Below are positions 1 through 5,363 of a stretch of 8,212 nucleotides of DNA, in pieces. Where the stretch lies: the NCBI GenBank assembly GCA_015222065.1, contig JADFUQ010000081.1, forward strand, positions 1 to 8,212. Direction: 5' to 3'. A model generated the notes under the pieces. The model was not told the origin of the DNA. It saw nothing but the letters and a program-made list of their open reading frames with translations, and did no database searches. Within the stretch, counting starts at the first letter, position 1; each line of letters begins with the position of its first letter. The DNA is from Bacteroidota bacterium (GTDB lineage: Bacteria; Bacteroidota; Bacteroidia; Bacteroidales; VadinHA17). A program made the position numbers and the translations under genes.

Positions 1-1
1 C

Positions 2-466
2 CGCACCGATTTGTTTCTGCTAAATAATATTTTAGGAGGACAGGGATTAAATTCCAGGTTAAACCTTTCACTCAGGGAAAAAAACGGATATGCTTATAAT
101 ATAGAATCAAATTATTCCCCATACTTCGATACCGGTGTGCTAAGCATATACTTTGGAACAGACAGGAAGAACCTGGAAAAAAGTATAAGTCTTACATATA
201 AAGAGTTTGACAAATTAAAAACCAAAAAACTTGGTCAAATTCAATTAGCAAGAGCTAAAAGACAACTTACTGGCCAGTTAATGCGATCATCAGAGATCAA
301 CGAAAATCTGATGCTCTCCATCGGTAAAAGCTTTCTGGTTTACGGGAAGGTTGAAACACCTGAAGAGATCAGCCGGAAAATTGAAGCAATAACTGCTTCA
401 GGATTGATGGAGATTGCTAATGAAATACTGGATACAGATCAACTTTCAATGCTTGCTTACAAATAG
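2..466 (+). CDS. M16 family (insulinase-like) zinc peptidase, C-terminal fragment
   Basis: This is the last ~154 codons of a gene that begins outside the window; the frame is open from base 2, so the TTG at 11 is an internal Leu and not a start. The fragment has the hallmarks of an M16 repeat domain: NNILGGQGLNSRLNLSLREK, then GYAYNIES, then DTGVLSIYFGTD, matching the family pattern of an ILGG...SRL...LREK.G.AY block followed by D.G...IY.GT. A helix-rich tail with EINENLMLSIGKS and an ASGLMEIANEIL segment is also typical of the domain end. The zinc-binding HxxEH motif is not here and would lie upstream, so activity cannot be judged. In Bacteroidota such proteins are usually periplasmic or membrane-associated processing peptidases. 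The stop is followed after 5 bases by the O-methyltransferase start, which suggests one transcript. Confidence 0.9.
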   Translation, partial: RTDLFLLNNILGGQGLNSRLNLSLREKNGYAYNIESNYSPYFDTGVLSIYFGTDRKNLEKSISLTYKEFDKLKTKKLGQIQLARAKRQLTGQLMRSSEINENLMLSIGKSFLVYGKVETPEEISRKIEAITASGLMEIANEILDTDQLSMLAYK

Positions 467-471
467 CACCA

Positions 472-1113
472 ATGTCTGACAAAAACCTGGAAAAATATAT
501 TCTTGCTCACACCCGGGGTGAGGATGAAGTTCTTGCAGATCTATACAGAAAGACTCATATTAAATTTGTTAATCCCAACATGGTATCCGGGCATTTACAG
601 GGTGCAATTCTTACCATGATAACCAATATGATATCTCCTGATAAAATTTTAGAAATAGGTACATTTACCGGGTATTCAGCAATTTGTCTTGCACGTGGAT
701 TAAAAAAGAACGGCTGTCTGGATACAATTGAAATAAATGATGAATTAGAAGATTTTATCCTTTCATATTTTAAAAAAGCCGGTGTTGAAAAACAAATCAA
801 CCTTCATATCGGTAATGCACTTGATCTTGTAAAGGAATTACCCGGGCCTTATGATCTTGTTTTTATTGACGGGGATAAACGGGAATATTCTGCATATTAC
901 AATCTTTTTTTTGAAAAAGTCCGGCCCGGAGGATTTATAATTGCTGACAATGTTCTATGGGGTGGCAAAGTGATAGACCCTGAATATAAAAACGACCCCT
1001 TCACAAAAGGGATCACAGAGTTTAATGAACTCGTGAATAAAGATGTCCGGGTTGCAAATGTAATTTTCCCTGTAAGAGATGGATTGATGATATTGAAAAA
1101 GAAAGAGGTTTAA
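472..1113 (+). CDS. Class I SAM-dependent O-methyltransferase (caffeoyl-CoA/catechol OMT-like, family 3)
   Basis: The 213-residue length and motifs fit the metal-dependent O-methyltransferase family 3. SAM-binding motif I is EIGTFTGYSA (residues 61-70), with TIEIND at 85-90 as the acidic end of strand 2. LVFIDGDKREY (129-139) and GGFIIADNVLWGGKV (153-167) supply the expected divalent-metal ligands, which by family analogy are Asp133, Asp159 and Asn160. Family members transfer a methyl group from SAM to one hydroxyl of a catechol-type acceptor in the cytoplasm. The bacterial substrate is usually unknown and cannot be read from this sequence. The ATG is the first one after the M16 stop, 5 bases away, and the N-terminal helix (LEKYILAHT) fits the family start. 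Tight spacing suggests translation coupled to the peptidase gene, although no functional link between them is established. Confidence 0.92.
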   Translation: MSDKNLEKYILAHTRGEDEVLADLYRKTHIKFVNPNMVSGHLQGAILTMITNMISPDKILEIGTFTGYSAICLARGLKKNGCLDTIEINDELEDFILSYFKKAGVEKQINLHIGNALDLVKELPGPYDLVFIDGDKREYSAYYNLFFEKVRPGGFIIADNVLWGGKVIDPEYKNDPFTKGITEFNELVNKDVRVANVIFPVRDGLMILKKKEV

Positions 1114-1148
1114 AACGGAAAAAGTCCACCGTTATTAACTAATCCGTT
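1114..1148. terminator. Weak stem-loop between convergent genes
   Basis: AACGG (1114-1118) can pair with CCGTT (1129-1133), or AACGGA (1114-1119) with TCCGTT (1143-1148). The site sits exactly between the O-methyltransferase stop and the stop of the convergent small gene. The stem is short and there is no clean T-run, so this is only a possible terminator. Confidence 0.25.
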
Positions 1149-1369
1149 CCGGGTACATTTTTTATTTTGCCTTGAGATGCTTCAAGTTCGCCGGTTATCT
1201 CCTTTATCCTTATAAGATTTAACTCTTTCGAAACCGTAGTCAGACTCATCATTATTGTTTTATATTCCGGATAATGACTGTAATTCTCCTGCATCACAAA
1301 CATAATATTTAAAACCGACTTCTGAAGGTTCTCACTGGTTTCGAATTTTTTCATTTTATTTTCATTCAT
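1139..1369 (-). CDS. Small hypothetical protein, 76 aa
   Basis: I do not recognise this family. The product is charged and predominantly helical, beginning MNENKMKKFETSENLQ, with a central stretch (VLNIMFVMQENYSHYPEY) and an amphipathic helix rich in Lys and Glu near the C-terminus. There is no signal peptide or membrane segment, so it is probably cytoplasmic. I chose the ATG at 1369; a GTG two codons earlier (1375) would add two residues. No Shine-Dalgarno sequence precedes either. The gene is convergent with the O-methyltransferase, with only 25 bases between the stops, and diverges from the SH3-like gene at 1506. A promoter-like CAAAGTAA (reverse strand TTACTTTG) lies 44 bases upstream. 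Coherent composition and a plausible upstream element support a real gene, but there is no homology evidence. Confidence 0.6.
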   Translation of the reverse strand: MNENKMKKFETSENLQKSVLNIMFVMQENYSHYPEYKTIMMSLTTVSKELNLIRIKEITGELEASQGKIKNVPGTD

Positions 1370-1412
1370 AGTCACAAGCTTAACTGTTTTAAGTAAAAAT
1401 ACATAAAAAAGT

Positions 1413-1445
1413 CAAAGTAATACCCGCTTTTTATTCATAATTCAA
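1413..1445 (-). promoter_or_regulatory. Candidate Bacteroidota-type promoter for the 76-aa gene
   Basis: On the minus strand, TTG (1445-1443), 22 bases, then TTACTTTG (1420-1413) resembles the Bacteroidota consensus TTG / TAnnTTTG, with one mismatch and a slightly long spacer. It leaves a leader of roughly 35-40 bases before the ATG at 1369. Seen by eye only. Confidence 0.3.
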
Positions 1446-1453
1446 TTTCGTGG

Positions 1454-1464
1454 TATAATTTTTG
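1454..1464 (+). promoter_or_regulatory. Candidate -10 region for the SH3-like gene
   Basis: TATAAT followed directly by TTTTG (1454-1464) combines a sigma70-like -10 with a near-match to the Bacteroidota TAnnTTTG element (one base too long). It lies 42 bases before the ATG at 1506. No convincing -33/-35 element is seen upstream. Confidence 0.3.
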
Positions 1465-1505
1465 ATTTATTTCAAAATGGATCATTAACTTAACAATTAT
1501 GAAAT

Positions 1506-2138
1506 ATGTCACGATACACCTTTTTTACTGTTTTACTCGGGTTTCTTTTTTTTGTTCCTTTGAATGCCCAACAATTTAATGAACTCGAGAGAAAGCTCAA
1601 TCAGCTTGAACAAAATTCAATAAAAAGTAATATTCAGACCGAAGTTACTGATACTTCTTTTAAAAGTAACGGTGTTACATCCTCAGGATGCAGGCTATAT
1701 TCCGATATTGGAAACTTAAGCTCGGTAATAACAATTCTTCCTGCAGATACAAGGATTTTTATTGTGGATGTTATGGATGAGTATTACTACATTAAAACCG
1801 AAGTTAACCAGGGTTTTGTAAAAAAATCCAAAATTAACCCTGATCAGAGTTTTTTAAAAAAACCACCTGAGGTATTAAAACAACAAGACACTGCCACCAG
1901 GTTTTCCAACAAATTAGAATATTTACGTTATACTTACGGTTGGGAAACAGCTCAAAAAATATTTGATCATAAGATATGGCGTAACATGACCACAAATATG
2001 GTTGAAGACAGTTGGGGACGTCCTGACAAAATTAGCCGGTTAATAAACTCCGGACGGGTTAAGGAAGAATGGTTTTACCCATCAACTTACCTAATCTTTA
2101 TAAATGGAAAATTAATAGACTGGGGACCGGTAGAGTGA
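1506..2138 (+). CDS. Exported SH3-like domain protein with BamE/SmpA-like C-terminal region
   Basis: The N-terminus is a signal peptide: a hydrophobic core (residues 5-19) and a likely signal peptidase I site after LNA (21|22); there is no lipobox Cys. A short polar helical or coiled region (24-40) follows. Residues 61-113 read as a bacterial SH3-like fold: GCRLYSD, ITILPADTRIFIVDV, YYYIKT and NQGFVKKSKI, the usual strand order ending in the G.V..S.I signature. Residues 140-206 hold WETAQKIFDHKIW, MVEDSWGRPDKI, EEWFYPS and YLIFINGKLIDW. This W-G-x-P plus E-x-W-x-Y plus F-x-N-G-x-L pattern is familiar from outer-membrane-assembly-like (SmpA/BamE-type) small domains. The protein probably acts in the periplasm, perhaps binding peptidoglycan or another envelope component; its exact role is unknown. 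ATG 1506 is chosen because it gives a proper signal peptide; the ATG at 1499 is in another frame. Confidence 0.8.
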   Translation: MSRYTFFTVLLGFLFFVPLNAQQFNELERKLNQLEQNSIKSNIQTEVTDTSFKSNGVTSSGCRLYSDIGNLSSVITILPADTRIFIVDVMDEYYYIKTEVNQGFVKKSKINPDQSFLKKPPEVLKQQDTATRFSNKLEYLRYTYGWETAQKIFDHKIWRNMTTNMVEDSWGRPDKISRLINSGRVKEEWFYPSTYLIFINGKLIDWGPVE

Positions 2139-2155
2139 TAACGGCCTGACCGGTA
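2125..2155. repeat. GACCGGT-type repeat units at the 3' end of the SH3-like gene
   Basis: GACCGGTA (2125-2132, inside the last codons of the gene) and ACGGCCTGACCGGT (2141-2154, just after the stop) share the core CCGGYCTGACCGGT found again at 2334-2348 and 6862-6902. They are short, imperfect copies of an apparent intergenic palindromic repeat. Confidence 0.45.
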
Positions 2156-2182
2156 TACTATAAACCCAGCCAATCCTCCTTC

Positions 2183-2308
2183 TTAACATAATTCCTGTTT
2201 TGTGCGATAGAACACACTAAAAGAAAAGTAAGTAGAAAATAGTAGGAAGTAAGTAGTAAGTAGTGATAACAGTAAAAACGTATACAAAAATGGTTTTCGA
2301 TTTCTCAT
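2183..2308 (-). pseudogene. 41-codon micro-ORF: decayed or chimeric copy of the 62-aa membrane-protein gene
   Basis: Reading the minus strand from ATG 2308 gives MRNRKPFLYTFLLL, which parallels MRNRKSILYPFLPV of the gene at 5861-6049. The DNA at 2272-2322 matches 6013-6063 at 46 of 51 positions by my count, including 14 bases upstream of the start codon. After about 12 codons the similarity ends, and the frame runs through a low-complexity tract encoding a Leu/Thr/Tyr-rich hydrophobic run before a TAA at 2183. The duplicated block therefore joins unrelated repeat sequence. It is most likely a truncated duplicate with no function, although a short hydrophobic peptide could in principle still be made. 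Confidence 0.4.
2226..2264. repeat. Low-complexity AAGTAAGTAG tract
   Basis: AAGTAAGTAG occurs at 2226-2235 and again at 2247-2256, 21 bases apart, with related AGTAGG and TAAGTAGT words between and after. The tract is purine-rich apart from its T residues and lies inside the micro-ORF on the opposite strand. Such tracts can grow or shrink by slippage. Confidence 0.6.
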
Positions 2309-2322
2309 GTTTTAATTCTTTT

Positions 2323-2350
2323 CCGGGTTTTTCACCGGTCTGACCGGTTT
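2323..2350. repeat. 28-base repeat with a perfect 15-base palindrome, copy A
   Basis: The segment starts CCGGGTTTTTCACCGGTCTG and continues to 2350. It is matched at 6877-6904 with differences only near its right end. Inside it, ACCGGTC-T-GACCGGT (2334-2348) is a perfect odd palindrome. This is the best-conserved member of the GACCGGT family in the window. Confidence 0.65.
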
Positions 2351-2417
2351 TAAAAATCTCCTTCTGGTATTTCGTTGAACGACCGGTCAATTGACTGAGA
2401 ATAATTCATTGGTACAG

Positions 2418-2459
2418 CTCCCTGGCATGAATTCGGCCTTGAAAGGTTTTTTCAGGGAG
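2418..2459. other. Inverted repeat downstream of pckA
   Basis: CTCCCTG (2418-2424) and CAGGGAG (2453-2459) form a 7-bp stem with a 28-base interior, 52 bases beyond the pckA stop. On the pckA strand there is no following T-run, so it is a poor classical terminator; it could be a 3' mRNA end structure. Confidence 0.3.
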
Positions 2460-2510
2460 AACATGAAAGTACTCGGGATCCGGATAAGAAAAAGATTATC
2501 TGATCATTTA

Positions 2511-4136
2511 TTATACCAATGGTCCTGCTTCGACTACTTCAGATGAAACGAAATCTTTGTATTGTTTGAAATTCTCCTTGAACATTCCGGCCAGTTCTTT
2601 TGCCTTTTCATCATAATCCGCTTTATCTTTCCAGGTATTTCTGGGACTCAGTATTTCCGATGGCACACCAGGACAAGATATAGGAATATGCAGGCCAAAG
2701 ACAGGGTCGGTTTCAAATTCAACATCATTAAGTTTCCCTTCCAAAACACTGTTTAACATTACTCTTGTATGCTGTATAGACATCCGGTGACCGGTCCCGT
2801 ATGGGCCGCCTGTCCAACCTGTGTTCACTAACCAGGTAGTCACATTGTGATCTTCAAGCTTTTTACCCAATAATTTGGCATAAATGCTGGGATGCTGAGG
2901 CATAAACGGCTCTCCGAAACAAGTGCTGAAAGTAGCCACCGGTTCAGTGATACCCCGTTCGGTTCCGGCAACTTTCGCAGTGTAGCCAAGTAGAAAGTGA
3001 TACATGGCCTGTTCGGGTGATAATTTTGAGAGGGGTGGTAACACACCGAAAGCATCAGCAGTAAGGAAAATAACATTTCCGGGATGCTCACCTTTCCCTT
3101 CAGGGACAATATTATCCAAATGTGTGATCGGATAAGAAGCCCTTGTATTTTCAGTAAAAGAACTGTCGTTCAGGTCGGGCTTGCGCGAATATGAATCAAT
3201 AGATACATTTTCCAGAATTGTCCCGAAGCGGCGGGTGGTGGCATAAATAGCCGGTTCTGCTTCCTTCGAAAGGCGAATAACTTTTGCATAACAACCGCCT
3301 TCAAAATTAAAAATCCCGTCCTCGCTCCAGCCGTGTTCATCATCCCCGATAAGCGCCCTCCCAGGATCAGCGGAAAGTGTGGTTTTACCTGTGCCGGATA
3401 GTCCGAAAAACAGAGCTGTACCCCCCTCTTTACTAACATTGGCACTGCAATGCATTGGCAACACATTCTTATCCGGAAGCAGAAAGTTAATCAACGTAAA
3501 GGCTGACTTTTTTAATTCTCCGCCGTAGCTGGTTCCACCAATCAGAATAAGCTTCTGTCCCAGATTAAGCAAAATAAAAGCTTCGGAATTTGTCCCGTCA
3601 AGTTCGGGAACTGCATGAAACTTGGGCAGGTCAATAATTGTATATTCCGGGATATGGTTCTTTAGTTCGTCCAGGTCTCTAATATTGATAAACATATTTC
3701 TGGCAAAAAGAGAATGCCAGGCATACTCGGTAATAACGCGCAATGGTATTCTGTATTTTTCATCAACACCTATATAACAATCCTGAACAAAAATATCGCT
3801 GCCTTGCAAATAAGCCTGCAGACGATGCCATATGTGAGCGAATTTCTCTTCATCAAAGGGACGGTTAACCGGACCCCACCAAATTTTATCTTCCGTGGTT
3901 GGTTCTTTAACGATGAACTTATCATTTGGAGACCGGCCTGTATAAGCGCCTGTACGAACCAGCACCGGCCCCAAATGAGTTAACAACCCTTCCCTGCGGC
4001 GGATAATCTGCTCATATAACCCGGATGTGGTTAAATTCCAGTAAATATTATTGATGTTTTTCAGATTGAGGTATTCAAGGCCATACTGACCTTCAATTGC
4101 TCTGCTCTCCCTTTGTCCATGATTCAAATTTTCCAT
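2511..4136 (-). CDS. pckA: Phosphoenolpyruvate carboxykinase (ATP)
   Basis: At 541 residues this is full length for the ATP-dependent enzyme, which interconverts oxaloacetate + ATP and PEP + CO2 + ADP in the cytoplasm. Recognisable blocks in order: RTGAYTGRSPNDKF (61-74, substrate region), YGGELKKSAF (204-213, catalytic and metal-binding lysines), MHCSANV (228-234, metal-ligand His229), the P-loop GLSGTGKTT (245-253, Lys251), the kinase-2 motif IGDDEHGW (263-270), NFEGGCYAK (277-285) and ENTRASYP (329-336, arginine for PEP/ATP binding). All expected active-site residues appear present. In Bacteroidota the enzyme serves either gluconeogenesis or CO2-fixing formation of oxaloacetate during fermentation to succinate; the sequence does not say which. 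It lies 122 bases downstream of mgsA on the same strand, with its own likely promoter between them. ATG 4136 gives the normal N-terminus. Confidence 0.98.
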   Translation of the reverse strand: MENLNHGQRESRAIEGQYGLEYLNLKNINNIYWNLTTSGLYEQIIRRREGLLTHLGPVLVRTGAYTGRSPNDKFIVKEPTTEDKIWWGPVNRPFDEEKFAHIWHRLQAYLQGSDIFVQDCYIGVDEKYRIPLRVITEYAWHSLFARNMFINIRDLDELKNHIPEYTIIDLPKFHAVPELDGTNSEAFILLNLGQKLILIGGTSYGGELKKSAFTLINFLLPDKNVLPMHCSANVSKEGGTALFFGLSGTGKTTLSADPGRALIGDDEHGWSEDGIFNFEGGCYAKVIRLSKEAEPAIYATTRRFGTILENVSIDSYSRKPDLNDSSFTENTRASYPITHLDNIVPEGKGEHPGNVIFLTADAFGVLPPLSKLSPEQAMYHFLLGYTAKVAGTERGITEPVATFSTCFGEPFMPQHPSIYAKLLGKKLEDHNVTTWLVNTGWTGGPYGTGHRMSIQHTRVMLNSVLEGKLNDVEFETDPVFGLHIPISCPGVPSEILSPRNTWKDKADYDEKAKELAGMFKENFKQYKDFVSSEVVEAGPLV

Positions 4137-4173
4137 AACTCAAATAAATGAAATTCGGTTCCTTTTATATATT

Positions 4174-4181
4174 CAAAGCTA
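4174..4181 (-). promoter_or_regulatory. Candidate -7 element for pckA
   Basis: The minus-strand reading is TAGCTTTG, a perfect match to the Bacteroidota -7 consensus TAnnTTTG, 37 bases before the pckA ATG. No clear TTG appears at the expected -33 distance; the region there is A/T-rich. The position suggests that pckA can be transcribed independently of mgsA. Confidence 0.5.
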
Positions 4182-4258
4182 TTATATTTTTTAGTATTAA
4201 AAACATCATAAACAACGCTGATTCGAAATAAACTATTTCTTAGTTGTTTGATTATAAA

Positions 4259-4726
4259 CTAAAATTCTCTATTCAAATATTTAGAATAATCTTTTAATAT
4301 AGGAGTATACTTTTCATTCATTAAAGGCGATGAAATCATGAAATCAGCTGTCGAACGATTACAAGCCATGGGAATATTATAAAGAACAGCTATTCTCAAT
4401 AGAGCCTTAACATCAACATCATGGGGTTGAGGCTGCATCGGATCCCATAAAAATACAATGAAATCAATTTTACCTTCTGTAATCAATGAACCTAATTGTT
4501 GATCTCCTCCTAACGGACCTGATTTCAATTTAGTAATGGTGTATTTAAAATTCTGATCTTTTTCAGCTATTCTTTCTACCGTTTCTTCTACTAATTTCCC
4601 TGTTGTTCCTGTACAGATGAGTTTATGTGCCACGAGTATATTCAAATTCCACTTAACCCATTCAATTAAATCGTTTTTTCTATTGTCATGTGCTACTAAT
4701 GCTATAATTTTTTTTACGGGTTTCAT
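4259..4726 (-). CDS. mgsA: Methylglyoxal synthase
   Basis: This cytoplasmic enzyme converts dihydroxyacetone phosphate to methylglyoxal and phosphate, bypassing lower glycolysis when sugar phosphates build up. The 155-residue length is normal. Residues match the E. coli enzyme's active site: IALVAHDNRK (8-17; His13 and Lys17), the phosphate-binding TGTTG (39-43), SGPLGGDQQLG (69-79) with the catalytic Asp75, and PHDVDVKALLRIA (101-113) with His102 and Asp105. NIPMACNRSTADFMI (117-131) is also strongly characteristic. It sits between pckA and the HTH cassette, all on the minus strand, and has its own well-formed promoter. Pairing with pckA places it among triose-phosphate/PEP metabolism genes, but co-regulation is only inferred. 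ATG 4726 fits the family N-terminus. Its DNA is more AT-rich than that of pckA. Confidence 0.96.
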   Translation of the reverse strand: MKPVKKIIALVAHDNRKNDLIEWVKWNLNILVAHKLICTGTTGKLVEETVERIAEKDQNFKYTITKLKSGPLGGDQQLGSLITEGKIDFIVFLWDPMQPQPHDVDVKALLRIAVLYNIPMACNRSTADFMISSPLMNEKYTPILKDYSKYLNREF

Positions 4727-4747
4727 GATATTCTCTTTTTAAGCTTG

Positions 4748-4778
4748 CAAAAGTAACCTTTCATTTAAGTTATACAAA
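4748..4778 (-). promoter_or_regulatory. Bacteroidota-type promoter of mgsA
   Basis: On the minus strand TTTG (4778-4775), a 19-base spacer, then TACTTTTG (4755-4748) fits the Bacteroidota vegetative promoter (-33 TTTG, 19-21 bases, -7 TAnnTTTG) without mismatch. Transcription would begin close to 4740, giving a short leader of about 15 bases before the ATG at 4726. This is the best promoter in the window and supports the taxonomic call. Confidence 0.65.
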
Positions 4779-4801
4779 TAATTAACAACATTAGTCATAC
4801 A

Positions 4802-4984
4802 TTATATTTGTTCTATTTCTGCTTTAAGCGCTTCAATTTCTTGTCTTAACTGAATATCCCTGATTAAAAAAATAAGGCTTAAAAGAATCCAGGTTATTAA
4901 AACTATTATTATAAGTACATTTAACCAACGATCTGTCATTTTCTTTTTTTTTATTTTTCTATTTAAATCTGTTCTTTTTTTCAT
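4802..4984 (-). CDS. Small single-pass membrane protein with coiled-coil tail, 60 aa
   Basis: I do not recognise this protein. It has a strongly basic N-terminus (MKKRTDLNRKIKKKKMTDRW), one hydrophobic membrane segment (about residues 20-42, VLIIIVLITWILLSLIFL) and a short charged helix (IQLRQEIEALKAEIEQI) with heptad spacing that could form a coiled coil. By the positive-inside rule, the basic end would be cytoplasmic and the short helix outside. An alternative start at Met16 (ATG 4939, preceded by an A-rich run) would give 45 residues and remove most of the basic region. It follows the 76-aa HTH gene by 45 bases on the same strand, so the two are probably co-transcribed. The layout loosely recalls a regulator plus small membrane effector, but no toxin, holin or sensor function can be shown. 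Confidence 0.65.
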   Translation of the reverse strand: MKKRTDLNRKIKKKKMTDRWLNVLIIIVLITWILLSLIFLIRDIQLRQEIEALKAEIEQI

Positions 4985-5029
4985 GTTTTTTCAAGCATTC
5001 CTGTGCATTATTAAATTATACGATACCGG

Positions 5030-5260
5030 TTATTGATCAGGAAACAGATATTCAACAGGAATCCCGGTCAATTCAGATATTCTTTCCATTGCGAGTTTGG
5101 GGACATTGTTGGTTTCGCCATTTAGCCATTTATAAAATGTAGCTCTGGTGATCCCGCATTCTTTTATAACACGGTCCCTTAATTTTATCTGGGGATTCTC
5201 CTTACCCAGTTTTTCATAGTATTTTTTAAATGTTAATTTTTCAGTAATTTTTTTACTCAT
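5030..5260 (-). CDS. Small HTH DNA-binding protein, 76 aa
   Basis: The protein is almost entirely a helix-turn-helix domain. KLRDRVIKECGITRATFYKWLNGE (26-49) contains the helix-turn-helix, with the recognition helix at about 38-47. It is followed by VPKLAMERISELTGIPVEYLFPDQ (53-76), the closing helices typical of short XRE/Cro-like regulators in Bacteroidota. There is no effector domain, which is Cro/antitoxin-like in size. It faces the 137-aa XRE regulator across a 103-bp gap, and the small membrane-peptide gene lies 45 bases downstream on the same strand. A candidate promoter (TTG 5329-5327, 20 bases, TTACTTTG 5306-5299) overlaps both putative operator dyads, which suggests autoregulation or mutual repression. 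It could be a phage-derived Cro-like protein or an ordinary local regulator. Confidence 0.85.
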   Translation of the reverse strand: MSKKITEKLTFKKYYEKLGKENPQIKLRDRVIKECGITRATFYKWLNGETNNVPKLAMERISELTGIPVEYLFPDQ

Positions 5261-5298
5261 AGTTGAAAAAATAGATTTAAAGTCTTAAATTGATATTG

Positions 5299-5329
5299 CA
5301 AAGTAAAGGAATTAATTTACTAAAGTCAA
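5299..5329 (-). promoter_or_regulatory. Candidate promoter of the 76-aa HTH gene
   Basis: On the minus strand TTG (5329-5327), 20 bases, TTACTTTG (5306-5299) matches the Bacteroidota promoter with one mismatch in the -7 box. Its -7 overlaps dyad 1 and its -33 overlaps dyad 2 of the putative operator. Confidence 0.4.
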
Positions 5330-5344
5330 GTAATATATTTACTT
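5302..5344. promoter_or_regulatory. Putative double operator between divergent HTH genes
   Basis: Dyad 1 is AGTAAA (5302-5307), 8 bases, TTTACT (5316-5321). Dyad 2 is AAGTAA (5328-5333), 5 bases, TTACTT (5339-5344). All four half-sites share AGTAA/TTACT, and the dyad centres are about 25 bases apart. The outer arms also pair with each other: AAAGTAAA (5300-5307) with TTTACTTT (5338-5345). Both dyads overlap likely promoter elements, as expected for operators of a Cro/repressor-like switch. Which regulator binds which dyad cannot be told from sequence. Confidence 0.5.
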
Positions 5345-5363
5345 TTTCTCAAAAAATCATATA

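Larger units (their letters stand above)
2139..2510. other. Intergenic stretch, 372 bases, with repeat debris
   Basis: No convincing intact gene is seen between the SH3-like gene and pckA. From left to right it holds GACCGGT repeat units, a minus-strand micro-ORF whose start copies that of the 62-aa gene (2183-2308), an AAGTAGT low-complexity tract (2226-2264), a perfect 15-base palindrome (2334-2348), a single GACCGGTC (2381-2388) and an inverted repeat CTCCCTG/CAGGGAG (2418-2424 and 2453-2459) that could fold downstream of pckA. The mix suggests a site of repeated insertion and decay. Confidence 0.6.

Noticed and set aside
11..13. TTG as a start codon for the M16 fragment
   Set aside because: The frame is open to the window edge and the residues before it (R-T-D) continue the domain; the gene starts upstream.
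555..800. Minus-strand frame of 81 codons opposite the O-methyltransferase
   Set aside because: Fully antisense to a gene with clear family motifs; no protein-like pattern.
2427..2546. Plus-strand 39-codon frame (MNSALKGFFRENMKVLG...) running into the 3' end of pckA
   Set aside because: No recognisable domain, overlaps pckA antisense, and open only back to 2379; length expected by chance.
2840..3466. Minus-strand alternative frames (2840-3109 and 3170-3466) inside pckA
   Set aside because: They overlap intact pckA in another frame, and the compositions are Cys/Pro/His-rich and not protein-like; shadows.
3714..3983. Plus-strand frame of 89 codons antisense to pckA
   Set aside because: Shadow of pckA; no family features.
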